Shown: positions 42,338 to 51,243, numbered from the stretch's first letter. The stretch: 64,000 nucleotides of DNA from Microbacterium mangrovi (GCF_000802305.1 NZ_JTDK01000020.1:27770-91769); one strand, 5' to 3'. The notes: generated by a model not told the origin, from the letters alone. Program-made: numbers and translations.

Positions 42338-43189
42338 ATGCCGGTGACACTGCCCCAGCTGCGGGCCCTCATCACGGTCGTCGACTCCGGCTCCTTCACC
42401 GGCGCGGCCGACCGTCTCGGCCTCAGCCAGTCCGCGGTCTCGCACGCCGTCGCCGGTCTCGAGAAGGACATCGGCGGCCGCGTGCTGCAGCGCGAGGGCG
42501 CCGTGACGCTCACCGCTCTCGGCCTGCGGGTCGTCGAGCACGCGCGCTCCGCCCTGGCATCCGTGTCCGCCCTGGAGAGCGCCGTGCAGCAGGACGAGCT
42601 GCTCGCCGGAACGGTGCGCCTCGGCGCCGTCGCCACGGTCTGCCAGGGGCTGCTGCCCGAGCTCATGCCGCTGTGGGCGGCCCGGCTCCCCCACGTCGAG
42701 GTGCAGATCTACGAGGGCGACGACGACGAGCTGCCCGAGTGGCTCGAGGCGGGGGTGGTGGATGCCGCGATCCTCGTCGAGCCCACCCCGCCGCCTCCCG
42801 GCGGCAAGCTGGTCGCCACCGACGAGTTCGCGGCCGTGGTGCGGCGCGACCACCCGCTGGCCGGGCTCGACGGCATCCCCCTGGCCGAACTGCAGGTCGA
42901 CGGGCTCATCGTGTCGACCGGGGGCTGCGAGCGCCACGTCAAGCGCATGCACGACGAGGAGGACCTGCCGTTCACCTACTCGCACCGGGTGCGCGAGATG
43001 AGCACCCTGTTCCGGATGGTCGAGCAGGGCATGGGCGTTGCGATCGTCCCGTCGCTCGGCCGCGGGATGCTGCCGGACGACCTCGTCATGCGGCCGCTGG
43101 CCGCACCGCGGCCGCGCCGTCTGGTGCTCTCCGGGCCGGCATCCCGGCCGTGGCACCCCCTCGCGCAGGCGCTGGTCGACGCCGCCTGA
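42338..43189 (+). CDS. LysR family transcriptional regulator
   Basis: A 283-residue regulator. The N-terminal winged helix reads TLPQLRALITVVDSGSFTGAADRLGLSQSAVSHAVAGLEKDIGGRVLQR (about 4-52); a periplasmic-binding-type effector domain follows, with a regulatory tail near GMGVAIVPSLGRGMLPDDLVMRPL. It probably regulates the divergent EamA exporter and itself through the repeat at 42281-42316. Its TGA ends one base before the stop codon of the convergent 36-residue ORF at 43190. Confidence 0.9.
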   Translation: MPVTLPQLRALITVVDSGSFTGAADRLGLSQSAVSHAVAGLEKDIGGRVLQREGAVTLTALGLRVVEHARSALASVSALESAVQQDELLAGTVRLGAVATVCQGLLPELMPLWAARLPHVEVQIYEGDDDELPEWLEAGVVDAAILVEPTPPPPGGKLVATDEFAAVVRRDHPLAGLDGIPLAELQVDGLIVSTGGCERHVKRMHDEEDLPFTYSHRVREMSTLFRMVEQGMGVAIVPSLGRGMLPDDLVMRPLAAPRPRRLVLSGPASRPWHPLAQALVDAA

Positions 43190-43300
43190 TCAGTAGTCTT
43201 CGCCCTCGGCCTGCGAGGGGTGCTTGTCGAACCAGTACGGCCGACCCAGGTGCTGGTGGGCGTCGGTGTCGAAGAGGTCTGCGGTGATCTCACGTTCCAT
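43190..43300 (-). CDS. Small acidic protein of 36 residues, unknown function
   Basis: A short ORF with sequence features of a real gene: GGAGGC directly before the ATG, GAGACT six bases before the ATG (the leaderless spacing seen nearby), and GC-rich third positions. The product is hydrophilic, with the central motif HLGRPYWFDKHPSQ and an acidic end GEDY; no helices or metal sites are evident and I recognise no family. It fills the gap between the LysR gene (convergent, adjacent stops) and the MFS gene (divergent). Confidence 0.55.
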   Translation of the reverse strand: MEREITADLFDTDAHQHLGRPYWFDKHPSQAEGEDY

Positions 43301-43374
43301 GCCTCCAGTCTCGGAGATGTCTCACCGTTCTTACGCGCGATTGAGTACGAAGGATTCGGCGTTCTTTCCGTTTG

Positions 43375-43392
43375 GACAAAAGCGGCTTTGTC
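43375..43392. promoter_or_regulatory. Candidate operator upstream of the MFS gene
   Basis: GACAAA and TTTGTC form an inverted repeat with a six-base spacer, 68 bases before the MFS ATG and 75 bases before the start of the small divergent ORF. No regulator gene can be assigned to it. Confidence 0.3.
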
Positions 43393-43459
43393 AAGGCCCC
43401 CACAGGTTTCGTCCGGCGCCCATACGGTCGGCACACACGAAACTCCCGGGGGGCCACCG

Positions 43460-44905
43460 ATGTCCGTTACCGAACTGAAGACCGTCAGGACCGCGATTCC
43501 CGCGCGCATGGACCGCCTGCCCTGGTCGAGATGGCACTGGCTCGTCGTCGTCGGACTCGGCACGGTGTGGATCCTCGACGGGCTCGAAGTGACGATCGTG
43601 GGCGCGATCGGCAGCCGGCTGACCGAGCCCTCGAGCGGACTCGCGCTGACCCCGGCGCAGATCGGGCAGGCCGCGGCGGTGTATGTCGCCGGCGCGTGCA
43701 TCGGTGCACTCGTCTTCGGCTATCTGACCGACAGGTTCGGTCGCAAACGCCTGTTCATGATCACGCTCGGGCTGTACCTGGCGGCGACCGTGGCGACGGC
43801 GTTCTCGTTCAACCCGCTCTTCTTCTTCGTGTGCCGGTTCTTCACCGGCGCCGGCATCGGCGGCGAGTACTCCGCCATCAACTCCGCGATCGACGAGCTG
43901 ATCCCCGCGCGCCGGCGCGGCGTCGTCGACCTCGCGATCAACGGGTCGTACTGGCTCGGGACGGCATTCGGCGCGATCCTGACGGTGTTCCTGCTGAACA
44001 CCGCGATCTTCCCGCCGAACATCGGCTGGCGCCTCGCGTTCGGACTCGGCGCGGTGCTGGGACTCACCATCCTCCTCGTGCGGCGGAACGTGCCGGAATC
44101 GCCGCGATGGATGGTCATCCACGGGCACGACGAGGCCGCCGAACGCGAGGTCGCCGAGATCGAGGAGGAGGTCCGCAACGACACCGGGGAGAGTCTCGAC
44201 GACGTCTCCGACGACGATGAGATCGAGATCCGACAGCGCCGATCGACCGGATTCGGAGAGATCGTCAAGGTCGGCGTGACCGTGTATCCGCGCCGGTTCA
44301 TCCTGGGACTGTCCCTGTTCATCGGGCAGGCCTTCCTCTACAACGCCGTCTTCTTCACCTACGCACTCGTGCTCACCAAGCTGCTCGGCGTTCCCGACGA
44401 CGTCGCACCGTGGTCTCTCGTACCCATCGCCATCGGCAATTTCCTCGGCCCGCTGCTGCTCGGCCGGCTGTTCGACTCGATCGGGCGACGAGTGATGATC
44501 TCGGCCTGCTACATCGGCAGCGGCGTCCTGCTGACCGGCACCGGCATCCTCTTCTCGATCCGCGCACTCGACGCGGTGGGCCTCACGATCTGCTGGGTGA
44601 TCGTGTTCTTCTTCGCCTCGGCGGGCGCGAGCGCCGCGTACCTCACCGTCAGCGAGGTCTTCCCGATGGAGACGCGCGCGATGGCGATCGCGTTCTTCTA
44701 CGCCGTGGGCACCGGGCTCGGCGGCATCATCGGACCCCTGCTCTTCGGCCAGTTCGTGTCTATGGGCATCAGCGCGGTGGCGCTCGGCTACTTCATCGGA
44801 GCCGGGCTCATGATCGCCGCCGGACTCGTCGAGGTGTTCCTCGGCGTGGATGCCGAACGCAAGTCGCTGGAGGACGTCGCCGCACCGCTGTCGCAGGCAC
44901 GCTAG
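43460..44905 (+). CDS. MFS transporter (sugar-porter/SP-like)
   Basis: A 481-residue transporter with twelve predicted helices and a long charged central loop (about 205-265, rich in Glu/Asp). GYLTDRFGRKRLFM after helix 2 and RLFDSIGRRVMI in the second half are the MFS signatures; RFFTGAGIGGEYSAINSAIDELIPARRRG and VPESPRWMV place it with the sugar-porter/aromatic-acid-porter type. The substrate is unknown and no catabolic gene is adjacent. It starts at 43460 behind a 160-base intergenic stretch with the inverted repeat at 43375. Confidence 0.85.
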   Translation: MSVTELKTVRTAIPARMDRLPWSRWHWLVVVGLGTVWILDGLEVTIVGAIGSRLTEPSSGLALTPAQIGQAAAVYVAGACIGALVFGYLTDRFGRKRLFMITLGLYLAATVATAFSFNPLFFFVCRFFTGAGIGGEYSAINSAIDELIPARRRGVVDLAINGSYWLGTAFGAILTVFLLNTAIFPPNIGWRLAFGLGAVLGLTILLVRRNVPESPRWMVIHGHDEAAEREVAEIEEEVRNDTGESLDDVSDDDEIEIRQRRSTGFGEIVKVGVTVYPRRFILGLSLFIGQAFLYNAVFFTYALVLTKLLGVPDDVAPWSLVPIAIGNFLGPLLLGRLFDSIGRRVMISACYIGSGVLLTGTGILFSIRALDAVGLTICWVIVFFFASAGASAAYLTVSEVFPMETRAMAIAFFYAVGTGLGGIIGPLLFGQFVSMGISAVALGYFIGAGLMIAAGLVEVFLGVDAERKSLEDVAAPLSQAR

Positions 44906-44914
44906 GATGGAGGC

Positions 44915-44932
44915 ACGGCGAGTCCTCGCCGT
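44915..44932 (+). promoter_or_regulatory. Hairpin at the presumed 5' end of the helicase mRNA
   Basis: ACGGCGAG-TC-CTCGCCGT, an eight-base stem. TAGGAT at 44903-44908 could be a -10 box placing the transcript start at the base of the stem; alternatively the hairpin terminates the MFS gene, whose stop is nine bases upstream. Confidence 0.4.
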
Positions 44933-45008
44933 TGCGTCGTCGATTACGCTTGCACGCCCTGGCCCGAAGCCGGCGTTGCCCTCTTCTCGAACGGCGTTCC
45001 AAGGCGCT

Positions 45009-45029
45009 GGTCCCTGAGCCTGTCGAAGG
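45009..45029. repeat. Short actinobacterial intergenic repeat
   Basis: A 21-base unit beginning GGTCCCTGAGCC and ending TGTCGAAGG. I recall it as a widespread intergenic repeat in Microbacteriaceae and other actinobacteria; only one copy is present in this window. Confidence 0.4.
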
Positions 45030-45093
45030 TGGCCGCGTCGTCGCCATCCCGCACCCGCATGCCCGTCCGGCATCCGCGTGCCCTTCCGAAAGC

Positions 45094-46599
45094 ATGACTT
45101 TGCCTACTTTCCTTTCTCTCGGCGTGCCCGAGAACCTCGCCGCCGTCCTCGCCGAATCCGGCAAGACGGAGGCGTTCGCCATCCAGCGCGACACCCTCCC
45201 CGACTCCCTCGCCGGCCGCGACGTGCTCGGCCGCGGCCGCACCGGCAGCGGCAAGACGATCGCGTTCGCGCTGCCCCTCGTCGCCCGGCTGATGGGCGGC
45301 CGCAGCGCCGCGCCGGGCCGCCCGCGCGGACTCGTGCTCGCCCCGACCCGCGAGCTGGCCACCCAGATCGCGGCGACCATCACGCCCCTGGCGAAGGCCG
45401 CCGGCCTGACCGTCACCACCATCTTCGGCGGCGTCAGCCAGAAGCCGCAGGAGCAGGCCATGCGCCGCGGCGTCGACATCGTCGTGGCGTGCCCCGGCCG
45501 CCTGGAGGACCTCATGGGCCAGAAGGTCGTCGACCTCGGCTCCGTGGAGATCACCGTGCTCGACGAGGCCGACCACATGGCCGACATGGGCTTCCTCCCC
45601 GGCGTCACCCGCATCCTGAACGCCACCCCGAAGGGCGGGCAGCGGATGCTGTTCAGCGCCACCCTCGACAACGGCATCGGGGCCCTCGTGAAGCGGTTCC
45701 TGCACAACGAGGTCAGCCACGAGGTCGACGAGGCGAGCGTCCCGCAGGGAGCCATGGAGCACCGCGTGTTCGTCGTGCCCACGCCCGAAGCCAAGACCGC
45801 CCTGGTGCGGCACCTGGCCTCCGGTCGCGGACGCCGCATCCTCTTCACGCGCACCAAGCACCAGGCCAAGAAGCTCGCCAAGCAGCTGACCGCGAACGGC
45901 ATCCCGGCCGTCGACCTGCACGGCAACCTCGGCCAGAACGCGCGCGAGCGCAACCTCGCCGCGTTCAGCGCCGACCCCGACAAGGGCGGCGTGCGCGTGC
46001 TCGTGGCCACCGACGTCGCCGCGCGTGGTGTGCACGTGGACGCCATCGAACTCGTCGTGCACGTCGACCCGCCCGAAGAGCACAAGGCGTACCTGCACCG
46101 CTCCGGACGCACCGCCCGCGCCGGTGCCGAGGGCATCGTCGTGACGGTCGCTCTCGACGCGCAGCGCCGCGACGTGCAGGACCTCCTGCGTCGCGCGAAG
46201 ATCACCGCTCCGCTGGAGCCGGTCGCCGCCGATTCGGCCACCGTGACCGAGCTCGTCGGCGAGCCCGCCGCGTACGTGAAGCCCGAGCCCGTGCAGCCGA
46301 AGCAGCAGCAGCCCGCGAAGCGCAAGCAGGCGCCCAAGCAGGATGCCGCACCCCAGCGCGCCCCGAAGCAGGGCGGCCGCGGTCGCGGTGCCGCTTCGCC
46401 GGATGCCGCGCCGAAGCAGGCGCCGAAGCAGGGCGGCGGCTCACGCCGTTCGCGCGGCGGTGGCAAGCAGGCCCCCGCGGCGGCTCCCGCGGCCCCGCAG
46501 TCGGGTCGGTCGGCGACCGGCCGCCCGACGACCGGTGCTCTCGTCGGCAGCGCACGCCGCAGCGGCTCCCGCCGCGCCTCGCACCCCGGCGGCCGCTGA
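45094..46599 (+). CDS. DEAD-box ATP-dependent RNA helicase
   Basis: A 501-residue RNA helicase. The core has the Q motif (AFAIQRDTLP), Walker A GRTGSGKT (48-55), PTRELA, the DEAD motif in VLDEADHMADMGFLP, FSATL, and in the second RecA lobe VLVATDVAARGVHV and HRSGRTARA. A low-complexity tail from about residue 390 is rich in Lys-Gln-Ala-Pro and RGG-like clusters, which helps bind RNA. It probably unwinds structured mRNA or rRNA, possibly at low temperature. The mRNA would have a leader of roughly 180 bases with a 5' hairpin. The ATG at 45094 is the first one in frame with the Q motif. Confidence 0.93.
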   Translation: MTLPTFLSLGVPENLAAVLAESGKTEAFAIQRDTLPDSLAGRDVLGRGRTGSGKTIAFALPLVARLMGGRSAAPGRPRGLVLAPTRELATQIAATITPLAKAAGLTVTTIFGGVSQKPQEQAMRRGVDIVVACPGRLEDLMGQKVVDLGSVEITVLDEADHMADMGFLPGVTRILNATPKGGQRMLFSATLDNGIGALVKRFLHNEVSHEVDEASVPQGAMEHRVFVVPTPEAKTALVRHLASGRGRRILFTRTKHQAKKLAKQLTANGIPAVDLHGNLGQNARERNLAAFSADPDKGGVRVLVATDVAARGVHVDAIELVVHVDPPEEHKAYLHRSGRTARAGAEGIVVTVALDAQRRDVQDLLRRAKITAPLEPVAADSATVTELVGEPAAYVKPEPVQPKQQQPAKRKQAPKQDAAPQRAPKQGGRGRGAASPDAAPKQAPKQGGGSRRSRGGGKQAPAAAPAAPQSGRSATGRPTTGALVGSARRSGSRRASHPGGR

Positions 46600-46638
46600 G
46601 CCGCGGCATCCCGCCCCGGCATCCCGCCCCCGGCTCGC

Positions 46639-47038
46639 CCCGGGATCCTGGCCCGGCTCGCTCGTCCGTTCGCTCGTCACGAAATGCAGCACAGCCCGCA
46701 CTTCGTGACGAGCGAAGGACTCGGAGCCCGGTTCGCTCGTCACGAAACGCAGCGCAAGCCGCATTATGCGACGAGTCAACGACTCCCGGGAACGCCCGGC
46801 CCGATGCCCACGACGCTCGACGCCCGGCATCCTGTCCCGGGATCCTGGCCCGGCATCCCGTTCCGGCTCGCCCACTCGCTCGTCACGAAATGCAGTACAG
46901 CCCGCACTTCGTGACGAGCGAGGGACTCGGAGCCCGGTTCGCTCGTCACGAAACGCAGCGCAAGCCGCATAACGTGACGAGTCAACGACTCCCGGGAACG
47001 CCCGGCCCGATGCGAGCGACGCTCGGCGCCCGGCATCC
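46639..47038. repeat. Tandem duplication of a ~200-base hairpin-rich unit
   Basis: Two copies (from 46639 and from 46836, ending about 46832 and 47038) that are nearly identical over about 160 bases. Each holds two stem-loops built on CTCGTCACG: the first pairs CGCTCGTCACGAA with TTCGTGACGAGCG (46671-46714; 46877-46920), the second pairs CTCGTCACG with CGTGACGAG (46942-46981) and is partly degenerate in copy one (46736-46775). The stretch fills the 447-base gap between the helicase and hydrolase genes; I see no gene in it. Confidence 0.8.
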
Positions 47039-47046
47039 CACCGGCC

Positions 47047-47937
47047 TCAGGTGCGAGGCTGGAAGCGCAGGTCGAGCCACGCGACGAGGTCGGCGAACAC
47101 GTCGGCGCGCATCACCTCGTTGAAGATCTCGTGGCGGGCGTCCGGGTAGACGAGCGTGGTCACGTCGGTGAAGCCCGACCGGGTGCGGTACGCGTCGGCG
47201 AGCAGGTGGACGCTGCGCGGCCCGCCGAGCGTGTCGTCGCGTCCGACCATCAGCAGGGTCGGGATGCCGCTGCCGCGCTCCTCGGCCAGGCCCTTGCGCG
47301 GGCGACCCGACAGGCGCAGCGAATCGATCCAGCCGTACAGCTTCTGGAAGGTCTCGCCCGTCGTCAGCGGATCGTCGAGGAACGCCTGCTGCACCGCGGG
47401 GTCGCTGGACTGCCACTCCGAGCCGTTGGCGCCGGGCCCGTCCCACGGCTTGTTGAGGTTGCCGGTGTTCAGGGTGAACGGCGTCCGCAGGCCCGATCCG
47501 GTCAGCACGAGACCGTCGTACGCCTCGGGGTGCTCGTTCACCAGCATCTGCGCCAGGAACGACCCCCACGAGTGGCCGAGGATCACCAGCGGGACTCCGG
47601 GATTCTCGGCGCGGATGAGCTCGGTGAACTGCCACACGGCATCCTTCGCGGCACGCAGGCCGCCCCGGCCCGGCCTGCCGAGCTTGGCGGCATCCCCCTT
47701 GTGCTGCTGCATGCCGGTGCGGCCGTGCCCGCGGTGGTCGTCGGCGTAGACGGTGAAGCCGGCGGCGGTGAGGATGCTGATGAGCTCGCCGTAGCGGGCG
47801 GCGTGCTCGCCGATGCCGTGCAGCAACTGCACGATCCCGCGCGGGCGCTGACCCTCGGGAACGCCGAACGCGGTGTGGACGTCGTAGATGATGCGGATGC
47901 CCCCGGCGTCCGTGAACGCGGCAGTGCGTGTTGGCAT
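47047..47937 (-). CDS. Alpha/beta hydrolase (monoacylglycerol-lipase-like)
   Basis: A 296-residue serine hydrolase without signal peptide. The region after the N-terminal strands reads IVQLLHGIGEHAARYGELISIL (oxyanion hole) and ADDHRGHGRT, as in monoglyceride lipases/lysophospholipases; the nucleophile is the Ser of GHSWGS, the acid lies in MVGRDDTLGG and the histidine in YPDARHEIFNE. A lipid ester is the likely substrate. TAGAAT lies six bases before the ATG, so a leaderless mRNA. Its 3' end abuts the hairpin repeat region. Confidence 0.9.
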   Translation of the reverse strand: MPTRTAAFTDAGGIRIIYDVHTAFGVPEGQRPRGIVQLLHGIGEHAARYGELISILTAAGFTVYADDHRGHGRTGMQQHKGDAAKLGRPGRGGLRAAKDAVWQFTELIRAENPGVPLVILGHSWGSFLAQMLVNEHPEAYDGLVLTGSGLRTPFTLNTGNLNKPWDGPGANGSEWQSSDPAVQQAFLDDPLTTGETFQKLYGWIDSLRLSGRPRKGLAEERGSGIPTLLMVGRDDTLGGPRSVHLLADAYRTRSGFTDVTTLVYPDARHEIFNEVMRADVFADLVAWLDLRFQPRT

Positions 47938-47972
47938 CCTGCGATTCTATTGGGCCCGCCGGGCGCGTCCGA

Positions 47973-49607
47973 TCACCCGGCTGCGGCGAAGGCGGCGAGG
48001 AACCGGTCGCGGAACGCGTCCATCCGCCAGAGCGGGGCATCCGGCGCGGGCAGCAGGCCCGCCTGCCACTGCCATCCGGCGATCGCGTGCAGCACCGCGG
48101 GGTCTTTCGCGATGATGCTGACCGGCACCCGGTGGTTCGCCCCCGCCCCGCTGACGATGGTCGCCGGCTGGTGGTCGCCGAGTGCGATGACCACGAGATT
48201 CGGATCGTGCGCATGGCGCAGGAAGGTCAGCACGGACCCGAGGGAGTACTGGATCGACCGCCCGTAGAACTCCTGCACCGTCTCGGGGTGCTGCCAGACC
48301 GCGGCCGCCGAGGAGCTCTGCGCGGGCTGACTGTCGTACACGGTGCCGTCGCCGGCCACCGCCCAGGGCACCAGCCGCGGCAGCGGCGCCCACGGCGTGT
48401 GCGACGAGACCAGGTCGATCTCGGCGAAGAGGGGACGGTGCCCCGGCCGCAGCACGTGGTCGGCGAACCACTTCAGGGTGTACTCGTCGGGGATCCGCGC
48501 GTACCCGAACGTCGGCCCCGCATACCCGGTGTTCAGCGCGTTCAGCACGGTCTGGTCGTGGTAGAACGTCTTCGCCGGTGGCCATGGCTGGGCGTCCGAG
48601 GGGACGTCGCTGACCGTCTGCCACCCGGCCCGCAGGAACGCGTCGCTCAGGGTGAGGCGGCGGCTGCCGATCACCTGGTCGTACGCGGTCTGCGTGGGGA
48701 TCCACAGCCCGGTCTGCAGCGTGGCGTGCGCGAGCCAGCTGATCCCGCCGAAGGTGGGCGAGGTGAGCCATGCGCTGCGGGAGCCGTAGCCGGATGCGGT
48801 GAGCTCGGCGGTGCCGCGGCGCAGCACGTCGTCGACCCCGGCCGAGAACGCGGTGCCCTGCACGGCCACCTGGCCGTAGCTCTCCACGAACACGAGGACG
48901 ACGTCCTTGCCGCGCAGCGCCCCGAGGAGTCGGGATGCCGGGACCCCGGCCATCGGGTCGTCGACGATCTGCCGCTCCAGCGCGAGAGCGGCGGCGCGCG
49001 CGGCGGATGCCCGGGCGACGGCGGTGCCGATCGTGTCGACCGATGCTGCGGCGGCGGCCGGCTGCACCACCCCGGCCTGCAGGGCGAGGAGCGCGCTCAC
49101 CGTCCACGCACCGGCCACCGCGGCGAGCGCGGTCGGCCCCTGTCGCCGGGCGCGGAGGGCGGCATCCGTCCGCAGCGCCGCCCACGCGAGCACGGCTCCG
49201 GTGCCGACCACGAGCACCGCGACGACGCCGAGCAGCGCCCAGGCCGCGGGGCGGCCGAGCGCATCCGCCACGACCCCGAACGCCTCCGGCAGCTGCTGCA
49301 GATCGGCGGGGTCGAAGTGGGTTCCGAGCGCGGCCAGGTAGCCGCGGTCGATGCCCGCCAGGAGCAGCGCCGCGACCACGACCGCGCCGAACAGCATCGC
49401 CACCGGGATCCGGGCCGCGCGCCACGGCAGCAGCGCGAGCACGAGCAGGACGATCACCGACTCGGCGGGGATGCGCACGAACTCCCCCGCGGTGGGCTCC
49501 CCCGCGGCCAGGATGCCGGGGATCAGCGGCACGACCACCAGGCAGGCGATCGCGAGTCCGAGCAGGATGCCGCGGCGCACCCGCGCCCGCGGCGCGGCGG
49601 CGTTCAC
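47973..49607 (-). CDS. Membrane sulfatase-like hydrolase/transferase
   Basis: A 544-residue protein with about four N-terminal membrane helices (residues 12-160, e.g. GILLGLAIACLVVVPLIPGIL and ALLGVVAVLVVGTGAVLAWAAL) and an outer alkaline-phosphatase-superfamily domain. DVVLVFVESYGQ starts that domain with the metal-binding Glu; SSHTPWAPLP and VVIALGDHQPA carry the metal histidines and aspartate, as in LTA-synthase-like and phosphoethanolamine-transferase-like enzymes. The nucleophile may be a Thr in TSPTFGGISW. It probably moves or removes a phosphate- or sulfate-linked group on a cell-envelope molecule. Last gene of the coupled cluster; its GTG overlaps the RibD-C stop. Confidence 0.8.
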   Translation of the reverse strand: MNAAAPRARVRRGILLGLAIACLVVVPLIPGILAAGEPTAGEFVRIPAESVIVLLVLALLPWRAARIPVAMLFGAVVVAALLLAGIDRGYLAALGTHFDPADLQQLPEAFGVVADALGRPAAWALLGVVAVLVVGTGAVLAWAALRTDAALRARRQGPTALAAVAGAWTVSALLALQAGVVQPAAAAASVDTIGTAVARASAARAAALALERQIVDDPMAGVPASRLLGALRGKDVVLVFVESYGQVAVQGTAFSAGVDDVLRRGTAELTASGYGSRSAWLTSPTFGGISWLAHATLQTGLWIPTQTAYDQVIGSRRLTLSDAFLRAGWQTVSDVPSDAQPWPPAKTFYHDQTVLNALNTGYAGPTFGYARIPDEYTLKWFADHVLRPGHRPLFAEIDLVSSHTPWAPLPRLVPWAVAGDGTVYDSQPAQSSSAAAVWQHPETVQEFYGRSIQYSLGSVLTFLRHAHDPNLVVIALGDHQPATIVSGAGANHRVPVSIIAKDPAVLHAIAGWQWQAGLLPAPDAPLWRMDAFRDRFLAAFAAAG

Positions 49608-50320
49608 CCGGTTGCCGCCTCGTGCTGCGGATGGGCGGCGCACCGCCGGGAGAGGGCGTAGCGCAGCAGCACCACGTCGCCGATCTGCTCGGTCGTGGCC
49701 AGGATCGCCCTGTTCGTGTCGGTCCACGGGAACCGGGCCGGTCGCACCATGCGCGGGGCCTCCGCCTCTCCGACGAAGAACGGGGCCACCACGAGGTGGA
49801 GCTCGTCGGCGAGGTCGGCGGCGAGGAACTGCGTGAGCACCCGGCCGCCGCCTTCGACGAGCAGGCGCCGGATGCCGCGGGCGCCGAGGTCGTCGAGGAT
49901 CGCCGCCATGGTGACCTGCTCTCCGAGCCCCACGATCTCCGCGAGTTCGCCGAGCCGCGCGCCCAGGGCCTCGGCGCACCCGGACGGGCAGTAGACGAGC
50001 CGGAGCCCGTCGCCGGTGGTGAAGAACGCCGCACGCGGCGACAGCTCGCCGCTGGCGGTGACGGTCACCTTCACGGGCGTCTCCGCGAGCCCGGCGGCCC
50101 GGCGGTCGTCGCGGCGGGCGGCGTCGCGCACGAGCAGGCGAGGATCGTCGCGCCGCACCGTCTGCGCGCCGACCATGATCGCGTCGCTCTGCGCCCGCAC
50201 TCCGTCGACCCGATCGAAATCGGCGGCGTTGGACAGGCAGAGCCGCTCCGGGCCGGTGCTGTCGAGGAATCCGTCGATCGACATCGCGCAGCTGACGATG
50301 ACGTATGGCCGCTCGTTCAT
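49604..50320 (-). CDS. RibD C-terminal/dihydrofolate-reductase-like reductase
   Basis: A 238-residue stand-alone RibD_C domain, the fold that reduces the ribosyl group of a pyrimidine in riboflavin synthesis. VIVSCAMSIDGFLDS, DAIMVGAQTVRRDDPRLLVR and RRLLVEGGGRVLTQFLAADLADELHLVVAPFFVG are the usual NADPH- and substrate-binding stretches. No deaminase domain is present, so it is not the full RibD. Overlaps on both sides (ATGA with the membrane gene, GTGA with the sulfatase-like gene) tie it to the cluster, where a related pteridine or pyrimidine intermediate may be its substrate. Confidence 0.88.
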   Translation of the reverse strand: MNERPYVIVSCAMSIDGFLDSTGPERLCLSNAADFDRVDGVRAQSDAIMVGAQTVRRDDPRLLVRDAARRDDRRAAGLAETPVKVTVTASGELSPRAAFFTTGDGLRLVYCPSGCAEALGARLGELAEIVGLGEQVTMAAILDDLGARGIRRLLVEGGGRVLTQFLAADLADELHLVVAPFFVGEAEAPRMVRPARFPWTDTNRAILATTEQIGDVVLLRYALSRRCAAHPQHEAATG

Positions 50321-51243
50321 GCCGACTCCTCCGATCGCCGCACGACGGTGCGCGCCCGCACCCGGTCGCCCAGCAGCACCAGTGCCCCGGGCGCGACGGC
50401 GAGCATCCCGAGAACACCGTACGCCGTGGACACCGCCACGCCGGCCCCGCTCGCGAATCCGGCGACGGCGAACACGGCCGCGCTCGCGGCCTCGCGCGGA
50501 CCCCACCCGCCCACGTTGAGCGGCAGCGCCGAGGCGCAGAGCACCGCGAGCGCGAGCGGAACCAGCTGTGCGGGACGCGAGGCGACGCCCACGGCGGACG
50601 CCGCGACGAGGAACATCGCGACGTGGGCGGCGACCACCAGCACCGAGGCGATCACGATCGCGACGAGCGCCGCCGGCCGACGGGCGAGCGGCCGCAGCAG
50701 CTGCAGCTGGGCGGCGAGCAGACGCCGGGTGCGCGGGATCGCGACCGCGACGACCGCGGCCGCGCCGGCGAGGGTCCCGAGGATGCCGGCGCTCCAGGCG
50801 ACGGGCCCGAGCGCGGACGCGAACCCGAGCGGCAGCACGACGGTCAGGGTCACGGTGGCCTGCACGATCTGACCGGCGACGCGCTCCGCGGCGACCGCCC
50901 GCGCGGCCGCGCCGACCGCGCCCTGGTCGCGCCCGTGCGCGTAGGCGCGGTGGACGTCCCCGAGGATGCCGCCCGGCAGCACGCTGTTCACGAACTGCGA
51001 CCGGTAGTACGCGGCCAGCGCGCTCCGCCACGGGAGGGCGAGGCCGAGCCGGGTGGCGACCATGCGCCACCGCCACGCGGCGGCACCCGTGGCGACGGCC
51101 GCGAGAGCGACGGCCGCGACGATCGCCGCCCCCGACACGGACGCCACCCCCTGCAGGAACGGGCCGGTCCCGACCGCGACGACGGTCCCGGCCACGAGCA
51201 GGAGGCCCGCACCGATCCGCCACATCCGCGTCAGCGCGGCCAT
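50317..51243 (-). CDS. Flippase-like membrane protein (LPG-synthase/UPF0104 type)
   Basis: A 308-residue integral membrane protein with about eight helices. The segment AYYRSQFVNSVLPGGILGDVHRAYAHGRDQG and LPLNVGGWGPREAASAAVF match the conserved loops of the lysylphosphatidylglycerol-synthase transmembrane family (UPF0104/AglD-like). Members are thought to flip or move lipid-linked compounds across the membrane. The start at 51243 overlaps the methyltransferase stop by 13 bases, and its stop overlaps the RibD-C start by four. I infer that it exports the lipid-linked product of the cluster. Confidence 0.82.
   Translation of the reverse strand: MAALTRMWRIGAGLLLVAGTVVAVGTGPFLQGVASVSGAAIVAAVALAAVATGAAAWRWRMVATRLGLALPWRSALAAYYRSQFVNSVLPGGILGDVHRAYAHGRDQGAVGAAARAVAAERVAGQIVQATVTLTVVLPLGFASALGPVAWSAGILGTLAGAAAVVAVAIPRTRRLLAAQLQLLRPLARRPAALVAIVIASVLVVAAHVAMFLVAASAVGVASRPAQLVPLALAVLCASALPLNVGGWGPREAASAAVFAVAGFASGAGVAVSTAYGVLGMLAVAPGALVLLGDRVRARTVVRRSEESA

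Noticed and set aside
40142..43156. A 1004-codon minus-strand frame crossing several genes
   Set aside because: It runs antisense or out of frame through the lipoate ligase, EamA and LysR genes, each of which has clear family motifs and its own start.
46639..47038. CRISPR array or small protein gene in the repeat block
   Set aside because: The units are 200 bases long with internal hairpins and no spacers; reading frames across it contain only low-complexity translation and lack start/RBS signals.
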